A stretch of 64,000 nt of DNA, taken from the NCBI GenBank assembly GCA_031292305.1, contig JARLHJ010000008.1, forward strand, positions 22,070-86,069, given 5' to 3'. Position numbers and translations under genes: made by a program. Source of the stretch: Candidatus Babeliales bacterium. GTDB taxonomy: Bacteria; Babelota; Babeliae; Babelales; JABDEC01. Below the pieces are notes generated by a model. The model did not search any database. It was not told the DNA's origin and saw nothing but the letters and a program-made list of their open reading frames with translations. This document shows, one piece after another, positions 25,819-34,114 of this stretch (positions are counted from its first letter, which is position 1; every line of letters starts with the position of its first letter).

Positions 25819-27300
25819 ATGTTTATGTCAATTGTTGCACTTTTTTCACAGATTGCTCCGTATTTATTTCCTGCGGCAATCGCTCTCTTAGCAATAGGGT
25901 TAATATTTTTTAGGCCTTTTGTGATAGGATTGGCTATAAAGCTATATGGCAGGTTCACCAAAGAAGAACTTAAGAAATTCGTTACTCTAGCTATAATTTT
26001 CTGCCTAACTATAGGTGTTTACTGGTTATTAAGACCTACAAAAGATGGTTTCTTCTGTAAAATGTCTGGCGCTAGCAATATTCCAGTCGCAAAATGGGTA
26101 TCTTTATTATTCATCTTCCCATTAGTAATTGCTTATTCAAAATTAGTTGATCAATTTCCAAAGCACAAGGTTTTCTATGCTCTTTGCGGAATTTATGGAA
26201 CAATAGCATTGATTTTTGCTTACTTTATGTTTAGCCCTGTTTATGGTGTTGAAAACATAGGTAAAGTAGCATTAGCAAATGGCGCTCTAGAATCTCGTCA
26301 CAACTTAGCTATCGGTAGATATTTAGGTTGGGCTTGGTATATCTTTATTGAAAGTTTTGGATCATTAATCGTTGCGCTTTTCTGGTCTTTCACAGCCGAT
26401 ACTACTACACCTGAATCTGCAAAAAAAGGTTTTGGCCTTATTGCATTAGGTGGACAATTAGGTGGTATTTTTGGCCCATATTTTGTATTTAAATATGCAG
26501 AAAATTGGGGATTAGGCTGGATGGCTCTTGTTGCCGGTCTTGGTATTTTTTCAATAGCAGCTTCTATTAAGTTGTTTATGACAATTATTCCTCAAGATGA
26601 ATTAACAGGTTATCAAGCTAAAGATGAAACTAAAGAACAAAAGAAGCATGAAAAGCCAAAAACTGGTTTCTTTGAAGGTCTTAAGCTATTAGTTTCTGAA
26701 CCTTATTTGTTATGTATTTTTGCTTCAATTTCATTATATGAAATTATCGTAACTATTTTTGACTTCCAAATGAAAGCTATGGCGAGTTCAAACTTAGAAA
26801 GTGCTGGAGCTTTAACTGCTTACCTAGGTGAGTTTGGCTTCTGGACTAACTTAATGTCATTTGCTTGTTTATTACTTGGTATTAACAGTATTGGTAGAAA
26901 ATTAGGCTTAACTGTAGCATTAGTATTGTTACCGGTGTTAATTGCTGGTGCAGTTGGTGTATTATGGATTAGTCCTACACTTTCAGTTGTATTCTGGGTA
27001 ATGGTATTCTCTAAGGGTATTAACTATGCTCTTTATCAACCATCAAAAGAACAATTATATATTCCTACAACTAAAGATACTAAATATAAAGCTAAGGCAT
27101 GGACAGAAATGTTCGGTTCACGTTCATCTAAAGCAGGTGGTTCAGCTGTGAATTTATTAAATAAATTTATGGAACCTTCTATGTTTATAATAATCAGCTC
27201 AGTTTTATCTTTAGGTTTAATTGGTATTTGGATCTGTTGTGCATTATACCTTGGTAGAACACACAAAAAAGCAGTTTCAGAAAATAAAGTTGTTTGTTAA
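25819..27300 (+). CDS. ATP/ADP (nucleotide) translocase, TLC family, copy 1
   Basis: Predicted inner-membrane nucleotide transporter of the NTT/TLC family, which exchanges host ATP for bacterial ADP or takes up NTPs. 493 residues with about 12 TMs. The family signature after TM1 is seen as YWLLRPTKDGFF, and the conserved region near TM5-6 as GWAWYIFIESFGSL and LGGQLGGIFGPYF. Further blocks are YALYQPSKEQLYIPT and KYKAKAWTEMFGSR. The family is typical of obligate intracellular bacteria (Chlamydiae, Rickettsiales, Dependentiae) and plastids. Substrate specificity cannot be set by eye. It has its own promoter and terminator, separate from the next copy. Confidence 0.93.
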   Translation: MFMSIVALFSQIAPYLFPAAIALLAIGLIFFRPFVIGLAIKLYGRFTKEELKKFVTLAIIFCLTIGVYWLLRPTKDGFFCKMSGASNIPVAKWVSLLFIFPLVIAYSKLVDQFPKHKVFYALCGIYGTIALIFAYFMFSPVYGVENIGKVALANGALESRHNLAIGRYLGWAWYIFIESFGSLIVALFWSFTADTTTPESAKKGFGLIALGGQLGGIFGPYFVFKYAENWGLGWMALVAGLGIFSIAASIKLFMTIIPQDELTGYQAKDETKEQKKHEKPKTGFFEGLKLLVSEPYLLCIFASISLYEIIVTIFDFQMKAMASSNLESAGALTAYLGEFGFWTNLMSFACLLLGINSIGRKLGLTVALVLLPVLIAGAVGVLWISPTLSVVFWVMVFSKGINYALYQPSKEQLYIPTTKDTKYKAKAWTEMFGSRSSKAGGSAVNLLNKFMEPSMFIIISSVLSLGLIGIWICCALYLGRTHKKAVSENKVVC

Positions 27301-27318
27301 TTAAGGATCTATGAAATT

Positions 27319-27362
27319 AAGGGCCTTCCAAATTTTTTAATAAATTTAGAAGGCCCTTTTGT
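27319..27362 (+). terminator. Intrinsic terminator between the translocase genes
   Basis: GGGCCTTC (27321-27328) and GAAGGCCC (27349-27356) form the GC-rich core of a long hairpin with outer A/T pairs, ending in a T-run. It separates transcription of the two translocase genes. Confidence 0.85.
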
Positions 27363-27395
27363 GTTTTAAATAAAAGTGGTCAAATAGAGGGGTTT

Positions 27396-28802
27396 ATGAG
27401 TTCTATATTACTTAAAGCATTTCACTTTCTTTTCAGAGTAGATAAACAAGAGCGTCTTAAATTATTTTTTTTAACTGCCTCATATTTCTTTTTAATTGGT
27501 AGTTATACAGTTATTAAAGAAATAAAAGATTCTATATTTATTACAGTAGTGGGGGAAGATTATCTTCCGTGGGCAAAAATTGCTGCAATATTCGTTCTAA
27601 TTCCTGCCATAATTTTTTATTCATATTTAGTAGATAAAATGCGTAGATATTATTTATTATATGTTTATGCATCATTCTTCGGAGTTATTGGATTAGTTTT
27701 TGCTTATTTCCTGAGTGATCCGGTTATAGGTATTTCAAACACAATGTCCGACCCATTTAGACTTTTTGGTTGGTTGTTTTACTTCTTTGTGGAAGGTTAT
27801 TCTCCATTTTTAATAAGCGTATTTTGGGCATTTGCAAACTCTGTAACAAGTCCAGAGGCTGCTAAAAATAATTATGGATTAATGGTTTCGGGTTCAAAAC
27901 TAGGTGGTATGATTACAGCCGCTCTTGCTTGGTATATATTTGATTGTAAACAATTAGTTAATATGTCAGGTGTAATTAAGCATCAAATTTTATTAGCCGT
28001 TGCTTCTGCAATCTTATTATTTATTCCTTTATTTATTTATCTTCTTATGAAAAAAGTTCCGGGTAAGTTTTTGCACGGATATGAAGCTGTTTATAAAGTA
28101 GAAAAAGAACAATCAAAAGAAAAAGAAAAAGAACCGGAAAAAGAAAAAGTTAGTTTATTTTCTGGACTTACTTTGATTCTAAAGCAGCCATATGTTCTTG
28201 GTATTTTTAGTATGATATTTTTCTACGAAGTAATAAACGTAATTTTAAGTTATCAAAGATTGCTTTTAGCAAAAGGAACAAGCTCTGATATTTCAGATCT
28301 TAGTTGTTCTTTATTCAAACAAATTTTTATGGTGCATTTAATTGGTTGTTTAATTTCACTACTTGGTACCAATGCATTATTGCGTATACTTGGTGAAAGA
28401 AGATGCTTGATTCTAGTGCCTACTGTTGTTGGAATTTTATTATTTGTATTTATGTTAAATAATACATTTGGTGTTGTTGGTATGGTTTATATTGTACTTC
28501 GTGCATTAAACTATGCAATAAGCTATCCTGTTCGTGAAAGTTTATATATTCCGACTATTAAAGAAATTAAATTTAAATCAAAATCATGGATCGATTCATT
28601 CGGTTCAAAACTTGCTAAAGGTTTTGGTTCAGGATTTAATATTTTTGCAAAGACTGTATTTAATGAACATGGTTTATCTGCATTTATGGGTATTCATTAT
28701 ATATTTTTTGCAGTAACAGTTAGTCTTTGGTTTATAGCTTCCGTGTTATTGGGAAATAGATTTCAAAAAGCTGTATCAAGAAATGAAGTTATTGGAGCTT
28801 AA
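27396..28802 (+). CDS. ATP/ADP (nucleotide) translocase, TLC family, copy 2
   Basis: 468 residues, about 12 TMs, clearly homologous to the upstream copy: SYTVIKEIKDSIFIT, FSYLVDKMRR-like SYLVDKMRRYY, YFFVEGYSPFLISVFWAF, SGSKLGGMI, and YPVRESLYIPTIKEIKFKSKSW. The LRPTKD signature of copy 1 is changed to IKEIKD, so the first basic residue differs while the Lys-Asp pair stays. A Lys/Glu-rich cytoplasmic loop (EKEQSKEKEKEPEKEK) lies near the middle, longer than in copy 1. It may carry a different nucleotide from copy 1 (inference). RBS GAGGGG precedes the start. Confidence 0.9.
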   Translation: MSSILLKAFHFLFRVDKQERLKLFFLTASYFFLIGSYTVIKEIKDSIFITVVGEDYLPWAKIAAIFVLIPAIIFYSYLVDKMRRYYLLYVYASFFGVIGLVFAYFLSDPVIGISNTMSDPFRLFGWLFYFFVEGYSPFLISVFWAFANSVTSPEAAKNNYGLMVSGSKLGGMITAALAWYIFDCKQLVNMSGVIKHQILLAVASAILLFIPLFIYLLMKKVPGKFLHGYEAVYKVEKEQSKEKEKEPEKEKVSLFSGLTLILKQPYVLGIFSMIFFYEVINVILSYQRLLLAKGTSSDISDLSCSLFKQIFMVHLIGCLISLLGTNALLRILGERRCLILVPTVVGILLFVFMLNNTFGVVGMVYIVLRALNYAISYPVRESLYIPTIKEIKFKSKSWIDSFGSKLAKGFGSGFNIFAKTVFNEHGLSAFMGIHYIFFAVTVSLWFIASVLLGNRFQKAVSRNEVIGA

Positions 28803-28885
28803 TTTTAAGCTTTTAATTGAATAGTTTGGATATTTTGTTATTATAGAATAGTAAATATTGTTTTTAATTTGCTTCTTTAAAATTT

Positions 28886-28938
28886 GGGGTGGCTTCTGGT
28901 TATTATATACCAGGCCCAAGAAGCAATTTTGTAACCCC
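28886..28938 (+). promoter_or_regulatory. Structured leader of rpsB, possible S2 autoregulatory element
   Basis: Nested pairings are visible directly before rpsB: GGGGT (28886-28890) with ACCCC (28934-28938), GCTTCT (28892-28897) with AGAAGC (28919-28924), and GGT (28898-28900) with ACC (28909-28911). The RBS (AGAAGGA) follows at once. S2 is known to repress its own mRNA in other bacteria through leader structures, so autoregulation is plausible but not shown. Confidence 0.45.
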
Positions 28939-28955
28939 TAGAAGGATACGCTCAG

Positions 28956-29801
28956 ATGATAGATTTTAGAGAATTGGTAAAAGCTGGTGTTCATTTTGGA
29001 CATAAAACTACTAAATGGTGCCCTAAAATGGCTCCTTATATTTGGGGACATAGAGGCGGAATACATTTAATAGATGTATCAAAAACTGCATATGCTTTAG
29101 AAAAAGCAGGTAAGTTTCTTGAAGACATGGCATCAAAAAAACAACCTATTTTGTGGATTGGTTCAAAGCCAGCTGCAAAAGAAATAGTATTTGAAGCTGC
29201 AAAAAGAGTTGACATGCCTTTTATCAATCATAGATGGGTTGGCGGACTTATAACTAATTATTCTCAAGTAAAAAAAACAATTACAAAATTGTTACATTAT
29301 GAAGATGTTTTAGCTAAATCAGCAGACTTTAATTATACAAAAAAAGAATTAAACTTACTTCAAAAGAATTTAGATAAATTAAATAGAAGTGTTGGCGGAA
29401 TTAGAAGATTAGCGTGGCCTATTGGCGCATTAATAGTAATCGACGTTAAAAAAGAAGAAACAGCAATTAGAGAAGCTGCGCAATTGGGTATTCCAGTTGT
29501 AGCTATTTGTGATACTAACTCAGATCCTTCATTCGTTGATTATGTAATTCCTGCTAACGATGATTCTCCTAAGAGTATTAAAATATTAGTAGATTATCTT
29601 GCTGATGCTATTCAACGTGGCAAAGATAAAATTGGTGCAACAAAAGAAAAAGAACAAGCGGCTCCAGTTGAAGCTGTAGTTTTTGAACAAGAACTTGAAG
29701 TTCCTGAAATTAATTTAGAAGATGAAGAAGAAACAGAAGCAGGCGCAGTAGAAGCTAACAAAAAGCCAAAACGCGCTCCTGTTAAAAAAACTGTAGCTTA
29801 A
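28956..29801 (+). CDS. rpsB: 30S ribosomal protein S2
   Basis: Small-subunit protein. Diagnostic blocks: LVKAGVHFGHKTTKWCPKM, IHLIDVSKT, NHRWVGGLITNY, and IPVVAICDTNSDPSFVDYVIPANDDS. 281 residues, including an acidic then basic C-terminal extension of about 55 residues (EDEEETEAGAVEANK, then KPKRAPVKKT). The usual partner tsf is not downstream; tRNA-Ser follows after 9 bp. The start is preceded by AGAAGGA inside the structured leader. Confidence 0.97.
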   Translation: MIDFRELVKAGVHFGHKTTKWCPKMAPYIWGHRGGIHLIDVSKTAYALEKAGKFLEDMASKKQPILWIGSKPAAKEIVFEAAKRVDMPFINHRWVGGLITNYSQVKKTITKLLHYEDVLAKSADFNYTKKELNLLQKNLDKLNRSVGGIRRLAWPIGALIVIDVKKEETAIREAAQLGIPVVAICDTNSDPSFVDYVIPANDDSPKSIKILVDYLADAIQRGKDKIGATKEKEQAAPVEAVVFEQELEVPEINLEDEEETEAGAVEANKKPKRAPVKKTVA

Positions 29802-29810
29802 ATAATACTC

Positions 29811-29902
29811 GGAGAGATGTCCGAGTGGCCGAAGGAGCACGATTGGAAATCGTGTATGTCTTGAAAGAGGCATCGAGGGTTCGAATCCCTCTCTCTCCAC
29901 CA
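29811..29902 (+). tRNA. tRNA-Ser (anticodon GGA)
   Basis: A class II tRNA of 92 nt with encoded CCA (29900-29902). The acceptor stem GGAGAGA (29811-29817) pairs with TCTCTCC (29892-29898). The anticodon stem-loop CGATTGGAAATCG displays GGA, and a long variable arm (TGTCTTGAAAGAGGCA) and the T-loop GTTCGAATC are present. The base before CCA is A29899, whereas most bacterial tRNA-Ser have G there. Lies 9 bp after rpsB. Confidence 0.97.
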
Positions 29903-29925
29903 TACATCGCTAAAGCTTCGTATGG
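29900..29925. repeat. Short inverted repeat overlapping the tRNA CCA end
   Basis: CCATAC (29900-29905) and GTATGG (29920-29925) flank ATCGCTAAAGCTTC. It looks like a small palindromic element placed on the tRNA 3' end. Dispersal cannot be tested in this window. Confidence 0.35.
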
Positions 29926-29934
29926 CAGGCCAGC

Positions 29935-29961
29935 TTCTTAAGTGAATTTAAGAATTTTTTT
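29935..29961 (+). terminator. Intrinsic terminator after tRNA-Ser
   Basis: TTCTTAA (29935-29941) pairs with TTAAGAA (29948-29954), followed by seven T. It probably ends the rpsB-tRNA-Ser transcript before the SRP RNA gene. Confidence 0.6.
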
Positions 29962-29990
29962 CTAGTCTAATTAACTAGAATTATAAGTAT

Positions 29991-30073
29991 GGGAAAGTAT
30001 AAGGGTTAGTTTGCAGAATCTGTCAGATCCGAAAGGAAGCAGCAGGGGTAAATTTAATCTTGTATACTTTCCC
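29991..30073 (+). ncRNA. ffs: Signal recognition particle 4.5S RNA
   Basis: An 83-nt hairpin RNA that binds Ffh for co-translational targeting. The ends pair perfectly over 11 bp (29991-30001 with 30063-30073). The conserved Ffh-binding domain is present as CTGTCAGATCCGAAAGGAAG (from 30020) followed by CAGCAGG, matching the universal TCAGxTCCGxAAGGAAGCAGC core. A TATAAG box at 29982-29987 lies just upstream, and TGTTTTTATTT after 30073 forms the terminator tail. Confidence 0.93.
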
Positions 30074-30092
30074 TGTTTTTATTTGGATTAAA

Positions 30093-30452
30093 ATGAAAAA
30101 GATTATTTCTTTGTTTTTTGTAGTGTTGATATTTTTTAATATTTCTAGTTCTGAGAGCATGCTGGTAATTCATTCTAGAGATTATCCTAACATAATTAGA
30201 TTATTGGATCATGATCCTGATATTACATTTGTAGAGAAAGATGGTCGTATTGAATTGAATAAATTCGCAGGTATTTTGTATGAGCTATTTTACCACGCGA
30301 AAAATATAAAATATCCTAAAGATTTTGACCATGATAAATACTATTCAGAGTTATCTAAGATAGCTAAAGTAATAATAAAAAGTCCAATTAGATCTGATGC
30401 TAGACAAAAATTGGAAGCATTATGTATGGCGTCGCTCTTAACATCGCAATAG
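30093..30452 (+). CDS. Small secreted protein, unknown function
   Basis: 119 residues. The start at 30093 gives a signal peptide (MKKIISLFFVVLIFFNISSS); an earlier ATG at 30060 lies inside the SRP RNA and is rejected. The mature region is charged and has one Cys. No domain recognised. Followed after 6 bp by another small secreted gene. Confidence 0.6.
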   Translation: MKKIISLFFVVLIFFNISSSESMLVIHSRDYPNIIRLLDHDPDITFVEKDGRIELNKFAGILYELFYHAKNIKYPKDFDHDKYYSELSKIAKVIIKSPIRSDARQKLEALCMASLLTSQ

Positions 30453-30458
30453 GATATT

Positions 30459-30911
30459 ATGAAAAGAATTCTAACTTTGTTGTTTTTAGTTTTGCAAATT
30501 AATGCAGCTGAAAATAGTTCTCTTTCTAGTTTTTATAATAAATTAGAGTCTCATTATGGTGAGGATGATACAATAACTATTGAAAATGCTACCAATAGAG
30601 ACATATCAGTTTTTAATGAACATTATTTTATGACTACTGAAGGTAAAAAGTTTTATCATGTTGGTATTGTTATTTCTTCTGGAGTCTCTGTAAAAATCAA
30701 ATTAAATAGAATTTTAAGTCTTAAAAAAATTAAATATTTAACAATTTATAGAAATTTGGAATTTTTAATGTATTTAAAAGATCCTAATGCTGATGTTGAT
30801 AACTGTAAGACAGTTAAAATAGAAGTAGGAAGTAAATATACAGTCAGAAGAAGAGAAAGTGGTAAATTGTCTATTACTGTTCACAATAAAGATGAGCATA
30901 CTTATTGGTAG
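30459..30911 (+). CDS. Small secreted protein, possible beta-sandwich
   Basis: 150 residues with signal peptide (to about residue 17, INAAE). The mature part is rich in beta-prone segments (DTITIENATNRDISVF, VGIVISSGVSVKIKL, SGKLSITVHN), with a single Cys. No family recognised. Likely co-transcribed with the preceding small gene; RBS is AGGATATT, weak. Confidence 0.6.
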   Translation: MKRILTLLFLVLQINAAENSSLSSFYNKLESHYGEDDTITIENATNRDISVFNEHYFMTTEGKKFYHVGIVISSGVSVKIKLNRILSLKKIKYLTIYRNLEFLMYLKDPNADVDNCKTVKIEVGSKYTVRRRESGKLSITVHNKDEHTYW

Positions 30912-30944
30912 TTATATTCTTAAAAGCTGCTAAAATTAAATATT

Positions 30945-32690
30945 ATGAACACAGAAAATCTTAATTTAGCACGTAAGTTACGTCCAAAGAACTTTGATCA
31001 AATAGTAGGTCAAGATCTTTGCGTCAGAATTTTAAAAAACGGCTTGTACTTAAACACCTTTTTTCCGGTATATCTTTTTTCAGGGCAAAGAGGATGTGGT
31101 AAAACAACATCAGCTCGTGTATTTGCAGCTGCTATAAATTGCCAAAAATTGGCAGATTTTCAAAAGAATCCTAAACAAGCAATTCCTTGTTATGAATGTA
31201 ACTCTTGCGAATTTATGGTTGCTGGTAAGCATCCTGACTTTATAGAGATTGATGCAGCATCCCATACAGGTGTTGATAATGTGCGTCAAATTATTGAAAG
31301 CTCTTCTTTTATGCCTTTGATGGGCAGAAAAAAAATCTATTTAATAGATGAAGCCCATATGTTAAGTAAGGCAGCATTTAATGCTTTTTTAAAAATTTTA
31401 GAAGAACCACCAGCAACAGTTCTATTTATTTTAGCGACAACAGATGTCCAACGTATTATAGAAACTGTTCGTTCAAGATGTTTTCAAATATTTTTTTCTT
31501 CAATACCTGAAGTAGATCTAGTCAATTATCTTGAAGAAATTTGTAAAAATGAATCTATTAATTATGAAATTGATGGTCTAAAAATTATAGTGAAAGAATC
31601 CCAGGGTTCAGCTAGAGATGCTATTAATTTATTAGAACAAGTAAAGTTTTCAAGTAGTGTGATAACTAAGCCTGTAGTCTTAAATGTCCTTGGGCACATA
31701 TCAGATGAAAATTTATTAAATATTTTACAATGTGTTGTATTGCAAAAATCACCACAAGAATTTATTACTTTCTTAGATGAAACTAAATTCAGTTCTTTTT
31801 CGCCTGAATATATTTTTAACAGATTAAATGAAATTTTAAACATCGCAATACGCATGAAGTTTGGTGTAAATTCTAAATTAGAATCGGCGCGCGACATTCA
31901 AAAAGTTTCTAAAGATTTTCCAAATGATAGATTGTTATTTATTGTAGAAGAATTTTTTAAAGCTGAATCATTATTTTTAAAAACTATAAATAAGCACCTT
32001 TATTTAGAATTATTATTGTTGCGTTTGTTAACAATGGAAACTAAAAAAACTGTTATATCAAAGCCATCTGGTTCAGTTGATTCAAGACCGATTCCTAATC
32101 AAACAAATAAAGTTGCAACATCATCGGTGCAAACACAATCAACTTATAATGGTTTAGGCACTAAAAAGAAATTAGATGAAATAAAGACAGAAGAAATAAA
32201 AATTTCACAAGTAGAAGATGTAGCTCCAGTTATAGAAGTGACGCGAGAAACAAACGAGTGGGATAAGTTTTTACAAGAAATAAAAACATATAATGATCCA
32301 ATATTAAATTCAATATTTTCACAAGCAAAATATCAAAATTATGATATAGAAAATTCTAAAGTAATTGTAACGCTCGGCCAAAATTTTACTTTTTTTAAAG
32401 ATATAATTAATGATAATATTGGTATTTGGACTCCAATATTAAATAAAGTTTATGGTAAGCAAATTTCTTTAGAATTAAATTTTGATAAATCTGCAACTGC
32501 TACTCAACCAGTTCAAGCGAAGCAAGTAAGTGAAAATTTTATAGAAAAACCAATAATTAAAAATTTTGATAAACAACAAGGGAGCCTGGGAAATAAAATT
32601 GACGTTTCAGATAAAAGCAAATGGCAATCTGCAAACATGTTACTCGATTCTTTCCCTGGCACAATAGAAGAAATTCAGGATGAACAATGA
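30945..32690 (+). CDS. dnaX: DNA polymerase III subunit gamma/tau
   Basis: Clamp-loader ATPase. AAA+ module with Walker A GQRGCGKT (47-54) and Walker B IYLIDEAHM. The structural zinc site is Cys66, Cys82, Cys85, Cys88, and the sensor 1 region is LFILATTDVQRI. The clamp-loader collar follows, then a low-complexity linker (~365-440) and a C-terminal domain. At 581 residues it is tau-like in length. Slippage to make gamma is not obvious. ATG at 30945 lies only 8-13 bases after AT-rich TAAAAT and has no RBS. It overlaps der by 4 bases (ATGA). Confidence 0.95.
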   Translation: MNTENLNLARKLRPKNFDQIVGQDLCVRILKNGLYLNTFFPVYLFSGQRGCGKTTSARVFAAAINCQKLADFQKNPKQAIPCYECNSCEFMVAGKHPDFIEIDAASHTGVDNVRQIIESSSFMPLMGRKKIYLIDEAHMLSKAAFNAFLKILEEPPATVLFILATTDVQRIIETVRSRCFQIFFSSIPEVDLVNYLEEICKNESINYEIDGLKIIVKESQGSARDAINLLEQVKFSSSVITKPVVLNVLGHISDENLLNILQCVVLQKSPQEFITFLDETKFSSFSPEYIFNRLNEILNIAIRMKFGVNSKLESARDIQKVSKDFPNDRLLFIVEEFFKAESLFLKTINKHLYLELLLLRLLTMETKKTVISKPSGSVDSRPIPNQTNKVATSSVQTQSTYNGLGTKKKLDEIKTEEIKISQVEDVAPVIEVTRETNEWDKFLQEIKTYNDPILNSIFSQAKYQNYDIENSKVIVTLGQNFTFFKDIINDNIGIWTPILNKVYGKQISLELNFDKSATATQPVQAKQVSENFIEKPIIKNFDKQQGSLGNKIDVSDKSKWQSANMLLDSFPGTIEEIQDEQ

Positions 32691-34009
32691 AAAAAGTAGT
32701 TATTATAGGGCGTTTGAACGTAGGTAAATCAACACTGTTTAACCGTCTTTCTACAACAGTTAAAACTATAACATTAGATTATGAAGGTGTTACACGTGAC
32801 TTTGTAAAAGATGTAGTTGAGTGGGATAATGTTAAGTTTGAATTGATAGATAGTGGTGGTTTAAATTTACGCAAAACTCAAGATCTTATTTTGGGAAAAG
32901 TGCGAGACATTGGCTTACAGTTGGTAGAAGAATCAGATCTTATTGTTTTTGTATGTGATGGAACTACAGGTATTTTGCAAGAAGACCAAGAAATTTCACG
33001 CGTGCTTCATAAGTCTGGCAAAAAAGTTATTTTAGTTATTAATAAAACTGATAATAAATTAACGCAAGAACATGAGCATGAATTTGCTAAATTAGGCTTT
33101 GAGCATAATGTGCCATTGTCTGCTACTCATAGTATTGGCGTTGGCGATTTATTAGACGTAATTGTACAAGAAATTAAAAGTGATGAAACTCCTGCACAAG
33201 AAGAAGATGATGCTATTTATAAAGTAGCATTATTGGGAAAACCAAATGCGGGTAAATCTTCTCTGTTAAATATATTGGTTCAAAAAGAACGTTCAATTGT
33301 TACAGATATTCCTGGTACTACACGTGAACCTGTAAGTGAAAAAATTAAATTTTATAAAAAAACTATTCAAATTACCGACACTGCTGGTGTTCGTCGTCAA
33401 AGAGCGGTTACTGAACGCATTGAAGAGTTAATGGTTAAGAGTTCATTTGATGCAGTTAAAGATGCTGATATAATTTTATTGTTAATGGATGCATCACAAG
33501 GTGCAATTTCTGATCAAGAATTAAAATTAGCTTTTTATGCGTTTGATCAAGGCAAAGCATTAATCTTACTATTTAACAAATATGATCTTTTAACTCCTGA
33601 ATTAAAAAAAGATTTTGAATATAGTCTTGAACCATATGAATTTATGTTAAAGAAAGTCGAAACTCTTTATATATCATGCTTAACTGATAAAAATTTAGGT
33701 AAATTATTACCATTGATTGATGAAGTGTGGCATAAGCATTCTCGTAAATTTAACAACTTAGAAATTACTCAATTATTTAGAGAAGCGTTAGCTAAAAAGC
33801 CTCTCTTTCATAAAGGTTTACCATTAATAGTATTTAATGCTGAGCAAGTTTTAAATGCTCCAATTAACATTCTATTAAAAGTGAATGAACCGAAATGGTT
33901 TACTGACAGTCAACGTGGTTTCTTTGAAAATATATTACGTGCTGAATACGATTTAAAAGGTGCACCTGTTCAATTTGTTGTTCGTAAACGTAGTATTAAA
34001 AAAAGATAA
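32687..34009 (+). CDS. der: GTPase Der (EngA), ribosome assembly
   Basis: Double GTPase required for 50S maturation. Two G domains: G1 GRLNVGKS (8-15) and GKPNAGKS (184-191), with NKTD and NKYD specificity motifs, DSGG and DTAG switch II motifs, and a C-terminal KH-like domain ending in a basic tail (VRKRSIKKR). 440 residues is typical. In the first P-loop, the usual Pro of GRPNVGKS is Leu10, a mild change. Translationally coupled to dnaX. Confidence 0.96.
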   Translation: MKKVVIIGRLNVGKSTLFNRLSTTVKTITLDYEGVTRDFVKDVVEWDNVKFELIDSGGLNLRKTQDLILGKVRDIGLQLVEESDLIVFVCDGTTGILQEDQEISRVLHKSGKKVILVINKTDNKLTQEHEHEFAKLGFEHNVPLSATHSIGVGDLLDVIVQEIKSDETPAQEEDDAIYKVALLGKPNAGKSSLLNILVQKERSIVTDIPGTTREPVSEKIKFYKKTIQITDTAGVRRQRAVTERIEELMVKSSFDAVKDADIILLLMDASQGAISDQELKLAFYAFDQGKALILLFNKYDLLTPELKKDFEYSLEPYEFMLKKVETLYISCLTDKNLGKLLPLIDEVWHKHSRKFNNLEITQLFREALAKKPLFHKGLPLIVFNAEQVLNAPINILLKVNEPKWFTDSQRGFFENILRAEYDLKGAPVQFVVRKRSIKKR

Positions 34010-34041
34010 GAATTATTTTATATTTTATATTGTTTTTTGAT

Positions 34042-34070
34042 AAAGGTAATGAGAAATCATTACCTTTATT
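34042..34070 (+). terminator. Intrinsic terminator of der
   Basis: AAAGGTAATGA (34042-34052) and TCATTACCTTT (34057-34067) form an 11-bp stem with a GAAA tetraloop, followed by a T-rich stretch. Confidence 0.8.
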
Positions 34071-34114
34071 TGTATAAATAAGAACATATAGACTTAGAAA
34101 CGAGAAAATTAGAC

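Noticed and set aside
29715-29903. Minus-strand 62-residue reading frame beginning MVEREGFEPSMPLSRHT
   Set aside because: This is the well-known artefact of reading a tRNA-Ser gene backwards; it covers the tRNA and the rpsB end.
30060-30092. Start of the 30093 gene at 30060
   Set aside because: It lies within the SRP RNA and its terminator tail.
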